The notes: generated from the letters alone by a model not told the origin. A stretch of 64,000 nt of DNA from CAYFYS01 sp965202905 (GCA_965202905.1 OZ241868.1:2542001-2606000); one strand, 5' to 3'; positions 22,040-33,241 are shown, counted from the stretch's first letter. Numbers and translations: made by a program.

Positions 22040-22172
22040 CTAGTGGATCAACCGAGACATTTAAATCCCCCGGCCGATGATGATCTGGCGACCAGAACGC
22101 ATTCAAATATCTCGATAAGTCGATCCATCAACATAAAACCAGTGGTTCGAAGCGAAAGATTCGAACCACTAG
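22040..22172 (+). mobile_element. MITE-like element, copy 1 (133 bp)
   Basis: Ends CTAGTGGATC... and ...GAACCACTAG form terminal inverted repeats with CTAG at both borders. It contains a perfect hairpin AGTGGTTCGAA-N8-TTCGAACCACT and internal inverted copies of cgagacattt-aa. It is about 93% identical to 41677-41810 (opposite orientation), and a 40-bp fragment lies at 8294. It supplies the TAG stop of the permease at 22169. It has no coding capacity; mobility would need a transposase elsewhere. Confidence 0.75.
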
Positions 22173-23255
22173 CGCACCCAGCGCACCCGGTAACGCACCA
22201 GGAAGTCCGAGGCCGCGACGCACATCACGATGATCGCCTGGATCAGCGAGACCAGGGCCTGGGGCAGGCTGTAGAACACTTTCACGCTTTGCCCGGCCGC
22301 GTAGAGCCCGCCGATCAGGAAAGCCACCACGAGGACCGCCGCCGGGTTGTTGCGGGCGAGGAAGGCGATCATGATGCCCGAAAAGCCGTAGCCGGCGGCC
22401 ATCGTTCCGGTCAGCCGGTGCTCCTGGGCGGTGGCCATGACGAACCCGGCCGCGCCCGAGAGCATCCCCGACAGCCCGACCGCGCCCAGGACGGTGAGCG
22501 CCACCGGAATGCCGGCGGCCAAGGCCATCGTCGGGTTGTTGCCGACGAAGCGCATGTAGACGCCAAGCCGGCTCCTTTCCATCACCCACCAGATAAGCGC
22601 GACCGTAACCAGGCTGAAGACCAGCCCGAGATGAACCTTCTCCCAGCCGATCAGGGCCAGCCGCTCGGCCGCATCGAAGGGCTCGGAGTGGGGGAAGCGC
22701 TCGCGCCGGTCCTGCCAGGCGCCGTAGACTTGGTTGAGAACGAACAGATAGGCGACGTAGTTCAGGAGCAGGGTCGAGATGACCTCGTTGACGCCGAGCC
22801 TGATCTTCAAGAGCGCCGGCGGGAGGATCCAGACGAAGCCGCCGACCAGCGAGAGGATCAGCATCAACCCGATGCGGATCGACGGCGGGCCGATGTCGAA
22901 GATCGCGATCATCGTCGCCCCGATCGCGCCGAAGAAGAACTGACCCTCGATGCCGATATTCCAGAAATTCACCCGAAACGCGATCGCCGCGCTGAGCCCG
23001 ACCAGGATCAGCGGGCTGCATTCGATCAGGACGCTCGACAGGCCCAGCTTGTCGAAGAACGTCAGCACGACGAACTCTTTGAAGATGTTGGCCGGCTCGA
23101 CGCCGGCGGCCACCAGGATCGCCACCGAGATGCCGAGCCCGACCGCCAGCGACAGCGCGATGAAGCCGGCATGTTTGACGCGCCCGATCGACTGGCGCAC
23201 ATCGAGGCTCAGCCGGCCGAAATGGCGGCGCGCGGGCCGGGCGGGCAGGGCCAGA

Positions 23256-23263
<8 letters not shown>
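22169..23263 (-). CDS. BMP-type ABC importer permease (first subunit)
   Basis: 364 residues, NupP/YufP-like permease. Multiple membrane helices and the characteristic SAAIAFRVNFWNIGIEGQFF (about 90-109), LGVNEVISTLLLNYVA, RFVGNNPTMALAAGIPV (coupling loop), GLSGMLSGAAGFVMA and YGFSGIMIAFLARNNP. Its stop TAG is contributed by the CTAG border of the adjacent MITE-like element, so the original C-terminus may have been slightly different. The start overlaps the ATPase stop by 8 bp, indicating translational coupling. Confidence 0.9.
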
Positions 23264-24752
<1,489 letters not shown>

Positions 24753-24842
24753 CGGTGAGGCTCCATCGAGCGGCGCCGAGGGACCCGGCCCGGCCGAAAG
24801 CGGCCCGGCCGGGCGCGGTCGGACGTCTTCCGGGTGGGCGGC

Positions 24843-25925
24843 TCAGAGCTGGCCGATGACGCCCTTGACCAGGTACTTCATGCCCCACAGCTCGCCGTCG
24901 CCCGGCGTCTCGCCGGCGGGGATGACGATCTTGCCCGCATTGTCCCGGATCGGGCCGGTGTAGACGTGCCAGCCGTCGATGATTTTCCGGCGGGCGGCCA
25001 TGACCTTGTCGACCACCGCCTTGGGCACGACCTCGTTGCAGCAGGCGATGTCGGCGCCGCCGTGCTTGAGGCCGACGAACTCGCCATGCGGCTTGGTCTT
25101 CCAGGCGCCGCCGGAGATCTCCTTGTAGAGCGGGACCAGGAAGCGGTCCCACACCCAGACCGAGGAGCACAGCGTCGCCTTGGGCGCGAATTCCCGCATG
25201 TCGCGGTGATGGCCGGTGCCCCAGACGCCCTTCTCCTGGGCCGCAACCTGGACGGCGGGCGTGTCGACATGCTGGCCGATCACGTCGATGCCGCGCTCGA
25301 TCAGCGCCAGCGCGGTCGCCCGCTCCTTGACCGGATCGTACCACGAGCCGGTGTAGACCACGTTGACGGTCGCCTTGGGATTGACCGCCTGAGCGCCCAG
25401 CGCATAGGCGTTGACCGTCCAGGTCACCAGCCCCAGCGGATGGGCGGCGACGAAGCCGAGCTTGTTGGTCCTGGTCATCGCACCGGCGACCATCCCGCAC
25501 AAATACTGGCTCTCGTAGGTCCGGCCGTAATAGGACTGCAGGTTAACCCCGTTGGTGGTGCCGGCCGGGTTGACGAAGGCGACCTCGGGATACTCCTTGG
25601 CAAGCTCCTTGAAGGTGTCGGAATAGCCGAATGCCGAGCCGTTGATGATGTTGAAGCCGCGGCGGATGAAGCGTTCGACCACCGGGCGGATGGCCGAGGA
25701 CTTCTCCGGCACCTTCTCGGCAAACGGGATCTTCCAGCCGAGCTTGCCCTCGACCCGGATGCGGGCCTCGTCGATCGCCTGGGTCCAGCCGCCGTCGTTC
25801 TTGACGTTGAAATAGACGAAGGCGACCTTGGGCTCGCCCTTGAGCTTGAAGGCTGCATCGGCCGCGCCCGCCGCGCCCAGCGCCAGCGCCGCGGCAGCGC
25901 CGACCAGAACTGTTCTGAACATCAT
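24843..25925 (-). CDS. BMP-family ABC substrate-binding protein
   Basis: 360 residues. A signal peptide MMFRTVLVGAAAALALGAAG with cleavage near ADA-AF places it in the periplasm. Family features: KVAFVYFNVKNDGGWTQAID (nucleoside-binding Trp), FIRRGFNIINGSAFGYSD, VNLQSYYGRTYESQYLCGM, NKLGFVAAHPLG, YTGSWYDPVKE and GIDVIGQHVDTPAVQ. These match the Med/BMP (PnrA-like) binding proteins for purine nucleosides and related compounds. First gene of the importer operon, divergent from the MetE-like gene across about 205 bp that should hold both promoters. Confidence 0.9.
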   Translation of the reverse strand: MMFRTVLVGAAAALALGAAGAADAAFKLKGEPKVAFVYFNVKNDGGWTQAIDEARIRVEGKLGWKIPFAEKVPEKSSAIRPVVERFIRRGFNIINGSAFGYSDTFKELAKEYPEVAFVNPAGTTNGVNLQSYYGRTYESQYLCGMVAGAMTRTNKLGFVAAHPLGLVTWTVNAYALGAQAVNPKATVNVVYTGSWYDPVKERATALALIERGIDVIGQHVDTPAVQVAAQEKGVWGTGHHRDMREFAPKATLCSSVWVWDRFLVPLYKEISGGAWKTKPHGEFVGLKHGGADIACCNEVVPKAVVDKVMAARRKIIDGWHVYTGPIRDNAGKIVIPAGETPGDGELWGMKYLVKGVIGQL

Positions 25926-26132
25926 ATCCCGCTCTCCCCTGCGTGGAGGGTCGTCATGGAGCCTCGACCCGTATTCGCTTTGCCGACACCGTGTTCGGAC
26001 CGGGGACCGTAAGAAACGATCGGACGGCTGTCAAACTACGGCCCGGCAGGTCGCGCCGTTGTCGCGGTGGCGACAATTCGCGACAATGCGGGCTGGGCGC
26101 CGCGGCCGGGCGCGGATCGGGAGGATGGGCGC

Positions 26133-27323
26133 ATGAAGCGGAGCGAAGAGCGAATTCTCACCACCCATGTCGGGAGTCTCATTCGCCCGCAGGAGATCAA
26201 GGACCACCTGATCGCCAGGCACAAGGGCGGATACGACGAGGCCGCGCATCGCCGCAGCCTGACCGGGACCGTCGCCGAAGTGGTGCGCCGGCAGGCGGAG
26301 GCGGGGATCGACGTCGTCAGCGACGGCGAGTTCGGCAAGGGGATAAGCTGGGCGCAGTACATGCTCGAACGGCTCAGCGGCTTCGAGCGCCGGCTGCTCG
26401 ACGAGGACGCGACCGATCCCCAGCAGGCCGGCGCCGACCGCGGGCGCTTCCCGGAATTCTACCGGGAGATGGACGAGGCCGACGGGCGGGACGGGCGCGG
26501 CGACGGCGGCGCGGTCAAGGCCGAATCGGTCTGCGTCGGGCCGATCGCCTATACCGGCCAGGCCGAGTTGCAGCGCGATATCGACAACCTGAAGGCGGCA
26601 ATGGAGGCGGTCGAGGTCGAAGAGGGCTTCCTGCCGGTCGCCGCCCCCGCCAGCTCCATTCCGGACCGGCGCAACGAGTACTACGCGACCGACGAGGAGT
26701 GCGTGTTCGCGCTGGCCGAAGCGATGCGCACCGAGTACCGGACCATCGCCGAGGCCGGGCTGCTGGTACAGATCGACGACGCGCGCGCGGCCGTCACCTT
26801 CGACCGGATGGTCCCACCGGCGAGCAAGGAGGAGTTCCTGTCCTGGCTCGAGATGCACATGGCGGCGCTGAACCACGCGATCGAAGGCATTCCGGCCGAG
26901 CGTATCCGCTATCACGTCTGCTGGGGAAGCTGGCCCGGCCCGCATACCACCGACGTGCCGCTGAAGGACATTCTCGACCTCGTGCTTTCGGTCAATGCCG
27001 GAGCGTATGTCATCGAAGGCGCCAACCCGCGCCACGAGCACGAATGGCGGGTCTGGCAGGACGCGAAGCTGCCCGACGGCAAGCTGCTGATCCCGGGCGT
27101 CATCAGCCACGCCACCAACATCGTCGAGCATCCCGAGCTGGTCGCCGAGCGCATCGTCCGCCTGGCCAGGCTGGTCGGGCGCGAGACCGTCATCGGCGGC
27201 ACCGACTGCGGCTTCGCCCAGGGTCCGTTCCACCGCCGGGTCCACCCGACCGTCATGTGGGCGAAGCTGGAAGCGCTCGTCGAGGGTGCCCGGCTGGCGA
27301 GCCGGGAGCTCTGGAAGCGGTAA
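26133..27323 (+). CDS. Cobalamin-independent methionine synthase II-like protein
   Basis: 396 residues, a single MetE C-terminal-type TIM barrel without the N-terminal half. It starts MKRSEERILTTHVGSLIRP, a hallmark of this group. Zinc-type ligands are visible as His261-x-Cys263 (YHVCWGSW) and Cys359 (GGTDCGFAQG), so a thiol methyltransferase activity on an unknown substrate is likely. Such stand-alone forms are usually not the housekeeping enzyme. Shine-Dalgarno GGAGG lies about 9 nt before the chosen ATG. It converges on the ABC ATPase at 27328 with only 4 bp between stops. Confidence 0.85.
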   Translation: MKRSEERILTTHVGSLIRPQEIKDHLIARHKGGYDEAAHRRSLTGTVAEVVRRQAEAGIDVVSDGEFGKGISWAQYMLERLSGFERRLLDEDATDPQQAGADRGRFPEFYREMDEADGRDGRGDGGAVKAESVCVGPIAYTGQAELQRDIDNLKAAMEAVEVEEGFLPVAAPASSIPDRRNEYYATDEECVFALAEAMRTEYRTIAEAGLLVQIDDARAAVTFDRMVPPASKEEFLSWLEMHMAALNHAIEGIPAERIRYHVCWGSWPGPHTTDVPLKDILDLVLSVNAGAYVIEGANPRHEHEWRVWQDAKLPDGKLLIPGVISHATNIVEHPELVAERIVRLARLVGRETVIGGTDCGFAQGPFHRRVHPTVMWAKLEALVEGARLASRELWKR

Positions 27324-27327
27324 CGGT

Positions 27328-28125
27328 TCAGCCCGCTTCGGCCCCCGCGTCTTCCTCGCCGCCTTCTTCGCCGCCCATTGCGGCGGCGATGGCGCGGTGG
27401 CGGTCGGCGAGCCAGCCGGGGTCGGCGCGGTCTTCCGGGCGGACGGCGACCTCGATGGCGACCTTGGCCGGCGCGGCAAGCACCAGGACGCGGTCGGCCA
27501 TCTCCAGCGCGTCATCGATCCGATGGGTGATCAGGACGCAGGTCTTGCCGAGCCGGCGCACCAGCTCCGTAAAGTCCGCGCGCAGGGTCTTCGACGTGAC
27601 GTGGTCGAGTTGGCTGAAGCTTTCGTCCAGCAGCACCAGCGCCGGGTCGACGCACAACGCGCGGGCGAGCGAGACCCGCTGGCGCATACCGCCGGACAGT
27701 TCGTAGGGGTATTTGCGGACGTTCTCTTCGCCCGTGATCTTGACGTTCGCCAGCCAGTCGATCGCCTGCTTGCGCTGGAATTGCCGGTCGCGGCCCAGGA
27801 TCTCCAGCCCCAGGGCGACATTCTCCCACGCTGTGCGCCAGGGCAGCAGGCGGTCGGTCTGGAAGCTGACCGCGAGCTTGCCGCGCAGTTCGCGGAACTG
27901 GTTGTAGGGGTCCAGCCCCTCGACCCGGACAGCGCCGCGGGTCGGCTCCATGACCCCCATGACCATATGCAGTGCCGTCGATTTGCCGGCACCGGTGCGG
28001 CCCAGGAGCGCCACGATCTCGCCCTCCATCACTCTGAAGGACAGGTCGAGGACGGCCGCGTGCGCGCCGAAATACTTGTCGACGCGATCGAGCTCGATAA
28101 TCGCGCGGCCGTTCGCTCCGCTCAC
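27328..28125 (-). CDS. ABC transporter ATPase (SsuB/TauB/NrtD type)
   Basis: 265 residues from the GTG whose first four bases overlap the permease TGA (GTGA); GGAGGTGA lies 7 nt upstream, so this start is better than an in-frame ATG 24 bases earlier. Walker A GRTGAGKS (42-49), Q-loop FQTDRLLPW, signature LSGGM (143-147), Walker B ALVLLDE (162-168) and H-loop LITHR. Single-domain ATPase of the nitrate/sulfonate/taurine importer family. Operon order: binding protein - permease - ATPase. Confidence 0.92.
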   Translation of the reverse strand: MSGANGRAIIELDRVDKYFGAHAAVLDLSFRVMEGEIVALLGRTGAGKSTALHMVMGVMEPTRGAVRVEGLDPYNQFRELRGKLAVSFQTDRLLPWRTAWENVALGLEILGRDRQFQRKQAIDWLANVKITGEENVRKYPYELSGGMRQRVSLARALCVDPALVLLDESFSQLDHVTSKTLRADFTELVRRLGKTCVLITHRIDDALEMADRVLVLAAPAKVAIEVAVRPEDRADPGWLADRHRAIAAAMGGEEGGEEDAGAEAG

Positions 28126-28991
28126 CGGACAGTCACCTCCGGGCGCCATTTGAGCAGCCGCTTCTCGGCCCAGGCAACGATCGCCTGGACGCCGAGATTG
28201 ACGACCACCAGCAGGATGGTCCAGCCGATGACGGCCTGCATGTTGAGCTCGTCCTGGGCAAGCCCCATCCGCGCGCCCATGCCGGTATTGACGCTGACGA
28301 GTTCGGCGAAGGCCGTCATCCGCGCCGCGTAACCGATGATCGACTTGGTGGTCATCAGGATGTAGGGCACGACATGCGGCAGGATCAGGAGCCGGAAGAC
28401 CTGCCAGCGGGTTGGCCGGAAGGTCTCCACCGCTTCGACCAGATCGGTCGACAGCGCCTTGATGCCGTCATAGACGTTGAGCGCGTAGAACGGGATCAGG
28501 ATCACGCCGAGGATGAAGAAGACGCGCTCCTCGGTGCCCCTGAACCAGAAGATCGCGAACAGCATCCACGACAGCGCCGGCACGCCGGTGAAGATGACGA
28601 TGATCGCCTTGAGATAGGGTTCGGCCGGGCGCGACATGCCCATGATCGCGCCGATCACCGAGCCCGCCACCAGCGAGAACGCGACCGCGAGGATCAGCCG
28701 CAGGATGGTCGTGACGATGTGGATGTAATCGTTGGCGAGGATGTTGAGGATCTCCTCGCCGGTCAGCAGCGCGGACGGCATGATGTAGACTGGAGCGGCC
28801 CAGCTCCAGGCCTCCATCCCGAAGACGATCGCCGCGATCACCACGACGGAGGCGATCAGGTCGCGCCGGAAATAGTTACGCCCGCCGGCGCCGGCGGGCA
28901 TCTCCGGTCCGGCGGCGCTTTCGCCGGCACGGTCGATCCGGGTGCTCATACCCCGGGCCACGCCGGGCGCCGCGGCCCGGCCGCGGCGCAT
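28122..28991 (-). CDS. ABC transporter permease (SsuC/TauC type)
   Basis: Up to 289 residues. Six or so membrane helices after a hydrophilic N-terminus, with the BPD permease core: IVTTILRLILAVAFSLVAGS, RPAEPYLKAIIVIFTGVPAL, the EAA-like loop ALSTDLVEAVETFRPTRWQV and FAELVSVNTGMGARM. A second ATG at 28949 gives a 275-residue form starting MSTRIDRAG; neither start has a well-spaced Shine-Dalgarno. Partner of the ATPase and of the Tat-type binding protein upstream. Confidence 0.9.
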   Translation of the reverse strand: MRRGRAAAPGVARGMSTRIDRAGESAAGPEMPAGAGGRNYFRRDLIASVVVIAAIVFGMEAWSWAAPVYIMPSALLTGEEILNILANDYIHIVTTILRLILAVAFSLVAGSVIGAIMGMSRPAEPYLKAIIVIFTGVPALSWMLFAIFWFRGTEERVFFILGVILIPFYALNVYDGIKALSTDLVEAVETFRPTRWQVFRLLILPHVVPYILMTTKSIIGYAARMTAFAELVSVNTGMGARMGLAQDELNMQAVIGWTILLVVVNLGVQAIVAWAEKRLLKWRPEVTVR

Positions 28992-29036
28992 CTCCTGGGT
29001 GAGGTCGGCGAAGTCGGTTTCAGGCCGGCCCGCGCC

Positions 29037-30038
29037 TCAGACGGCAAAATAGGACTCCGGCACCGTCGCTGGCAGCGCGCCCGCCTTGCGCATGATCTCG
29101 CCGGCGAACCGGATGTCCTCGCGGTTCTTCTCGACCGCCATCGAGCGCATCTTGAACTGCATGCGGCCGGAGTCCATCGCGGTCTTGAGCACCGCGGGCT
29201 TGATCTTGACCGTCGGTCCCAGCGCCTGGAAGTCGGCCGGGTTGGCCATGATCCAGTCGAAGCAGTCGGCATAGACCTTGACCACCTGGGCGAGGGTGTC
29301 CGCCGGCGCGTCGCCCAGGGCCTTGCGGTTGACGCCAATGCAGAAATAGGGCTGATCGCGCCCGGTGTGACTGCGGTAGAACTCGTTGACGTTGAGGAAC
29401 ACCTTGGAGCCCGGGATCTTGTGCAACCCGGTCGACAGCGCGTGCTCCCAGACGATCGCCGCATCGGCGCGCCTGGCGGCGACGATACTGATCGTCGCCG
29501 GCGGGTTGGGCGCGTTCTGGATGCGCACGTCGTTGTCGAAGTCGATTTCGCCGAAAACCTTGGCCCAGGTCTTGGCCATCTTGAAGGTGCCCGAGGCCTG
29601 CATCGCGGCGACGGTCTTGCCCTTGAGATCTTCCAGCGAGCCGGGTCCGTCGTTGCGCGCGAAGATGCCGGCCAGCGTGCCGGTCGAGACGACGCCGATG
29701 ATCTGCACCGGCGCGCCCTTCATGTGCATCTTGGCAAACGAATCCCAGGTGCCCACGCCGATCTGGAAATTGCCCTTCAGGAAATCGGCGTAGTAGGTGC
29801 CGAGCCGGTTGTAGACCCGGAAGGAATCGAACTTCAGGCCGTGCTTCTCGTCGAACTTGTTCTTGAACAGCACCTGGTTCTGCAGGTTCGACCAGCCGCC
29901 GGCGAGCGTCGCAGTCGTCAGAGTCGGGGGCGACGCGCCGAAGGAAAGGTTGGGCGCGGCAATCAGGCCGGCGCCGAGCGCCAGACCGGTCGTGCCGGCA
30001 CCTTCGAGAAAACTCCTGCGTGTAACGGTCGTGCTCAT
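29037..30038 (-). CDS. ABC transporter substrate-binding protein (SsuA/TauA/NMT1-like)
   Basis: 333 residues. The N-terminus TTVTRRSFLEGAGTTGLALG is a Tat-type signal (RRSFL), so it is probably exported folded to the periplasm. The mature part has LAGGWSNLQNQVLFKNKFDE, FLKGNFQIGVGTWDSFAKMH, VVSTGTLAGIFAR, LEDLKGKTVAAMQASGTFKM and RRADAAIVWEHA, typical of aliphatic sulfonate/nitrate/thiamine-precursor binding proteins. First gene of the three-gene importer, divergent from the cyclodeaminase-like gene. Ligand unknown. Confidence 0.87.
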   Translation of the reverse strand: MSTTVTRRSFLEGAGTTGLALGAGLIAAPNLSFGASPPTLTTATLAGGWSNLQNQVLFKNKFDEKHGLKFDSFRVYNRLGTYYADFLKGNFQIGVGTWDSFAKMHMKGAPVQIIGVVSTGTLAGIFARNDGPGSLEDLKGKTVAAMQASGTFKMAKTWAKVFGEIDFDNDVRIQNAPNPPATISIVAARRADAAIVWEHALSTGLHKIPGSKVFLNVNEFYRSHTGRDQPYFCIGVNRKALGDAPADTLAQVVKVYADCFDWIMANPADFQALGPTVKIKPAVLKTAMDSGRMQFKMRSMAVEKNREDIRFAGEIMRKAGALPATVPESYFAV

Positions 30039-30152
30039 CGCGGTTCTCCCTTCGCCATCCGCCGCGCTGGCGGATTTTGACTTGAGACCATCTTCGGGAA
30101 CAATATCGGCGCTGTCCACACCGCGGATCCCGAGGGCGAGCCGGTCGCGCCG

Positions 30153-31157
30153 ATGCAGAACGTCTGGATCCACTACCTCAACCGCGCCGATGTCGAGGCG
30201 TTGGCGCTGAGCGATGAGGAGATCGTCGCCGCGGTCGAAGGCGCGCTTGCGGCCCAGGGAGAGGGCCGCACGGTCGTCGAGCCGCGGGTACACTTGGTGC
30301 CCGAGTCCTCCGACAAGGGCCATTTCAACATCCTGCGCGGCTATATCGCGCCGCTCGGCGTCGCCGGCGTCAAGGTGGTCGGCGACTTCGTCGACAACTG
30401 GCGCTGCGCCCTGCCGTCGGAAATGGCGATCCTCAACCTGTTCGATCCCGCGACCGGCATGCCGCGGGCGTTGATCGATGCGACCGCGATCACCGGTATG
30501 CGCACCGGGGCGATGACGGCGATCGGCGCCCGCCATCTCGCGCGAAAGGACAGCAAGGTCCTGGGCCATATCGGGGCGCGCGGCACCGCCTACTGGAACG
30601 TCCGGCTGCTCGATCACCTGTTCGACTTCGACGAGATTCGCGTCCACTCGCGCCGGCCCGAGAGCCGGGAGGCGTTCGGCGAACGGCTGCACCGCGATCT
30701 CGGCAAGCCGATCCGTGTGGTCGATGACTGGCGCGGTTGTCTGGAGGGCGCGGACATCCTGGTCGAGGCCTCGCGGCTTCCCGCGCCCGCGCCGCTGTTC
30801 AAGACCGAATGGGTCAAGCCCGGCGCGCTGGTGGTGCCCTACGGGACCATGAGCGCGGTCGAGACCACCCTGACCGACGTGATGGACAAGATCGTGGTCG
30901 ACGACTGGGGCCAGTGCCGCCCGGGCCTGCCGTTCGGCGCGCTGCGGCGGCATGTCGACGAGGGCAGGCTGACCGAGGAGACGCTCCACGCCGAGCTCGG
31001 CGAGATCGTCGCCGGCGCGAGACCCGGGCGCGAGGCCGACGGGGAGACGATCCTGTTCTGGCACCGCGGGCTGAGCCTTTCCGACATCGCGCTCGGCGTG
31101 AAGATGTTGGAGAAAGCCGCCGCGCTCGGCCTCGGCCAACGGCTGCGCTACGCCTGA
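30153..31157 (+). CDS. Ornithine cyclodeaminase/mu-crystallin family protein
   Basis: 334 residues, NAD(P)-dependent family covering ornithine cyclodeaminase, alanine dehydrogenase and imine reductases. Visible: VEPRVHLVPESSDKGHFNIL, AGVKVVGDFVDNWRCALPSE, TGMRTGAMTAIGARHLARKD and the Rossmann segment LGHIGARGTAYWNVRLLD, where the classic GxGxxG is altered to GARGTA, then RRPESREAF and VDDWGQCRPGLPFGAL. Divergent from the ABC importer and followed by a PhnD-like protein. Substrate unknown. Confidence 0.82.
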   Translation: MQNVWIHYLNRADVEALALSDEEIVAAVEGALAAQGEGRTVVEPRVHLVPESSDKGHFNILRGYIAPLGVAGVKVVGDFVDNWRCALPSEMAILNLFDPATGMPRALIDATAITGMRTGAMTAIGARHLARKDSKVLGHIGARGTAYWNVRLLDHLFDFDEIRVHSRRPESREAFGERLHRDLGKPIRVVDDWRGCLEGADILVEASRLPAPAPLFKTEWVKPGALVVPYGTMSAVETTLTDVMDKIVVDDWGQCRPGLPFGALRRHVDEGRLTEETLHAELGEIVAGARPGREADGETILFWHRGLSLSDIALGVKMLEKAAALGLGQRLRYA

Positions 31158-31199
31158 CCAGATCGCCGGGAGGCCGTCCTGACCATCGCCTGCTCGCGC

Positions 31200-31988
31200 A
31201 TGTACAATGTCGTACCGGAGGCCCGCGCGGCCTGGCGGCGCATCTTCGAATGGGCCGCCGGACGCGCCGGCGTGGCGCTCGAAGTGATCGAGTATCCCGC
31301 GCCCGCGCCGCTCGACGCGCTGTGGGCGCGCGAGGACATGGGCTGTGTGTTGATGTGCGGCTGGCCTTATGCGATGGCCGGGCCTCGACCGCTGCTAATC
31401 GCGACCGCGGCGCCCTCACCGCCGCGCTACGGCGGCGAGCCGGTCTATTTCACGGATTTCGTGGTGCGCGCCGACAGCGGCTACCGCAGCCTTTCGGACA
31501 CGTTCGGCGGGCGGCTCGCCTGGACCGTCGAGAACTCTCATTCGGGTTACAACGCGCTGCGCCATCACCTGCTGTCCTACCGGACGGAGGATCGGCGGGA
31601 TTTCTACGGCGAGACGGTGGGCCCGCTTGTCTCGCCCATTCGGGCGCTGCGGAGCGTGATCGACGGCGCGGCGGACGTCGCCCCGCTGGACAGCCTGTGC
31701 CACGATCTCCTGAAGTGCCACGCGCCGGAGCGGGTGGCCGGGCTCAGAACAATCGAGACGACCGGTCCCGCGCCCTTCCCGCCGCTGGTCGCGAGCCCGG
31801 GGACGGATTCCGGCGACTGCGAACGGCTGCGGCAGGCGCTGCGATCGGCCCACGAAGACCGGGCGTTGCGTCCCGCGCTGGACGATGCGCTGATCGAGCG
31901 ATTCGTCGCCGCAGCGCCGACTCTGTACGACGTTACAGTGAGCCGTGCGGAGACGGCGATCGCCGCCGGCTATCCGCGGCCCGGCTGA
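31200..31988 (+). CDS. PhnD/SsuA/transferrin-family substrate-binding-like protein
   Basis: 262 residues from the chosen ATG. Resembles soluble PhnD-like periplasmic binding folds: MYNVVPEARAAWRRIFEW, CVLMCGWPYAM, GGEPVYFTDFVVRADSGYRS, LSDTFGGRLAWTVENSHSGY and AADVAPLDSLCHDLLKCHAP. No signal peptide is obvious. The frame stays open upstream (TIACSR before the first Met), so the true start may be a few codons earlier at a non-ATG codon. Without an export signal or its own permease, a sensory or scavenging role is as likely as transport. Confidence 0.72.
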   Translation: MYNVVPEARAAWRRIFEWAAGRAGVALEVIEYPAPAPLDALWAREDMGCVLMCGWPYAMAGPRPLLIATAAPSPPRYGGEPVYFTDFVVRADSGYRSLSDTFGGRLAWTVENSHSGYNALRHHLLSYRTEDRRDFYGETVGPLVSPIRALRSVIDGAADVAPLDSLCHDLLKCHAPERVAGLRTIETTGPAPFPPLVASPGTDSGDCERLRQALRSAHEDRALRPALDDALIERFVAAAPTLYDVTVSRAETAIAAGYPRPG

Positions 31989-32092
31989 GGGCCTTTACCC
32001 TGGCGGCTTGGGGTTTCCGAGCAGCACCGGGACCGGCGCACTCACCGCCGGGTGGACATGAACCGCGCGGCGCGCCGCCCGCCCGTCAGGAT

Positions 32093-33241
32093 TCAGCGCG
32101 GCTCGAGCCGCCAGATCGGCTCGCCGTTCTCGTCCAGCAGCAGATAGAGGTGGCCGTCCGGGCCGCTCCGCACGTCGCGGATGCGGTTGCCGAAATCGGT
32201 CAGCAGGCGCTCCTCGGCGACGACGCGCACGCCGTCCAGCGTCAAGCGGACCAGGAGTTGGCCGCGCAGCGCGCCGATGAACAGGTTCCCGCGCCAGCGC
32301 GGGAACCTGTTGCCGTCATAGAAGGCAAGGCCCGAGGGCGCGATCGAGGGCGCCCAATAGGTCTTTGGCTGGGCCATGTCCGGGCGCGCCGTCTCCGTGG
32401 CGATGATCGAGCCGCTGTAGTTCCGGCCGTAGGTGATCACCGGCCAGCCATAGTTGACGCCGCGCTCGATGACGTTGACCTCATCGCCCCCGAGCGGGCC
32501 GTGCTCGTGCGACCAGATGCGTCCGGTGACCCGGTCGATGGCGAGGCCCTGCGGGTTGCGGTGCCCCCAGGACCAGATCTCCGGCCGGGCGTCGGGCTTG
32601 CCGACGAAGGGGTTATCGGCGGGAACGCTGCCGTCCTCGTTCAGACGCAGCACCGAACCGGCGTGGCGGCCGAGGTCCTGGGCGTCCGAGCGACGCCCGC
32701 GGTCGCCGATGGTGAGATAGAGCTTGCCGTCGGCGCCGAAGACCATGCGCGAGCCGAAATGCTGGCCGGCGTCGGTGCCCGGCCGTGCGGTGAAGATGGT
32801 CTCGAACCCTTCGATGCCGCGCGCGCCCAGCCGGCCCCGGCTGACCGCGGTGTTGACCCCCTCGCCCACCGGCCAGGCGTGGGTGAGATAGACCAGCCGG
32901 TTCTCGGCGAATCCCGGGTGCAGGACGACATCGAGCAGCCCGCCCTGGCCGTAGGAGCGGATCGGCGGCAGGCCTTGCAACGCGCGTGAGACCTTGCCGT
33001 CGCGCCCGACCGTGCGCAAATTGCCGTCCTTCTCGGTGACCAGCATCCGGCCGTCGGGCAGGAAAGCGAGGCCCCAGGGCTGATCGAGCGGCTCGGAGAC
33101 CGGCACCAGGGCGAAGGCGTGCCGTTGCGAGCGGTAGTCGACGGCCTCGGCCGCGTGCGGCAGCGCAAGGGCGCCGAGCGCGGCGGCGGCGATCAGCGCG
33201 CGCATCGCACCGGCCGGCCGGACAGGCTCAATCCAATCCAT
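32093..33241 (-). CDS. PQQ-dependent soluble aldose dehydrogenase (YliI-like)
   Basis: 382 residues, six-bladed beta-propeller of the GDH-B/Asd family. A signal-like stretch MRALIAAAALGALALPHAAE (from residue 13) indicates export to the periplasm. Family motifs: LDQPWGLAFLPDGRMLVTEK, GGLLDVVLHPGFAENRLVYL, HFGSRMVFGADGKLYLTIGD, WSWGHRNPQGLAID, WSHEHGPLGGDEVN and GVNYGWPVITYG, which carry the catalytic His and the PQQ/Ca ligands. The start ATG overlaps the radical SAM stop (ATGTGATG), so translation is coupled. PQQ would have to come from elsewhere. Confidence 0.9.
   Translation of the reverse strand: MDWIEPVRPAGAMRALIAAAALGALALPHAAEAVDYRSQRHAFALVPVSEPLDQPWGLAFLPDGRMLVTEKDGNLRTVGRDGKVSRALQGLPPIRSYGQGGLLDVVLHPGFAENRLVYLTHAWPVGEGVNTAVSRGRLGARGIEGFETIFTARPGTDAGQHFGSRMVFGADGKLYLTIGDRGRRSDAQDLGRHAGSVLRLNEDGSVPADNPFVGKPDARPEIWSWGHRNPQGLAIDRVTGRIWSHEHGPLGGDEVNVIERGVNYGWPVITYGRNYSGSIIATETARPDMAQPKTYWAPSIAPSGLAFYDGNRFPRWRGNLFIGALRGQLLVRLTLDGVRVVAEERLLTDFGNRIRDVRSGPDGHLYLLLDENGEPIWRLEPR

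Noticed and set aside
26133..27323. Housekeeping methionine synthase metE
   Set aside because: Only a single C-terminal-type barrel is present, and the N-terminal half required in classical MetE is absent.
30153..33241. Lasso or other RiPP maturation genes near the precursors, including the radical SAM protein at 33-35 kb
   Set aside because: The radical SAM protein is a B12-binding-type enzyme 24 kb from the nearer precursor, coupled to a sugar dehydrogenase, with no RRE or SPASM features visible. No cyclase or peptidase of the lasso type was seen anywhere in the window.
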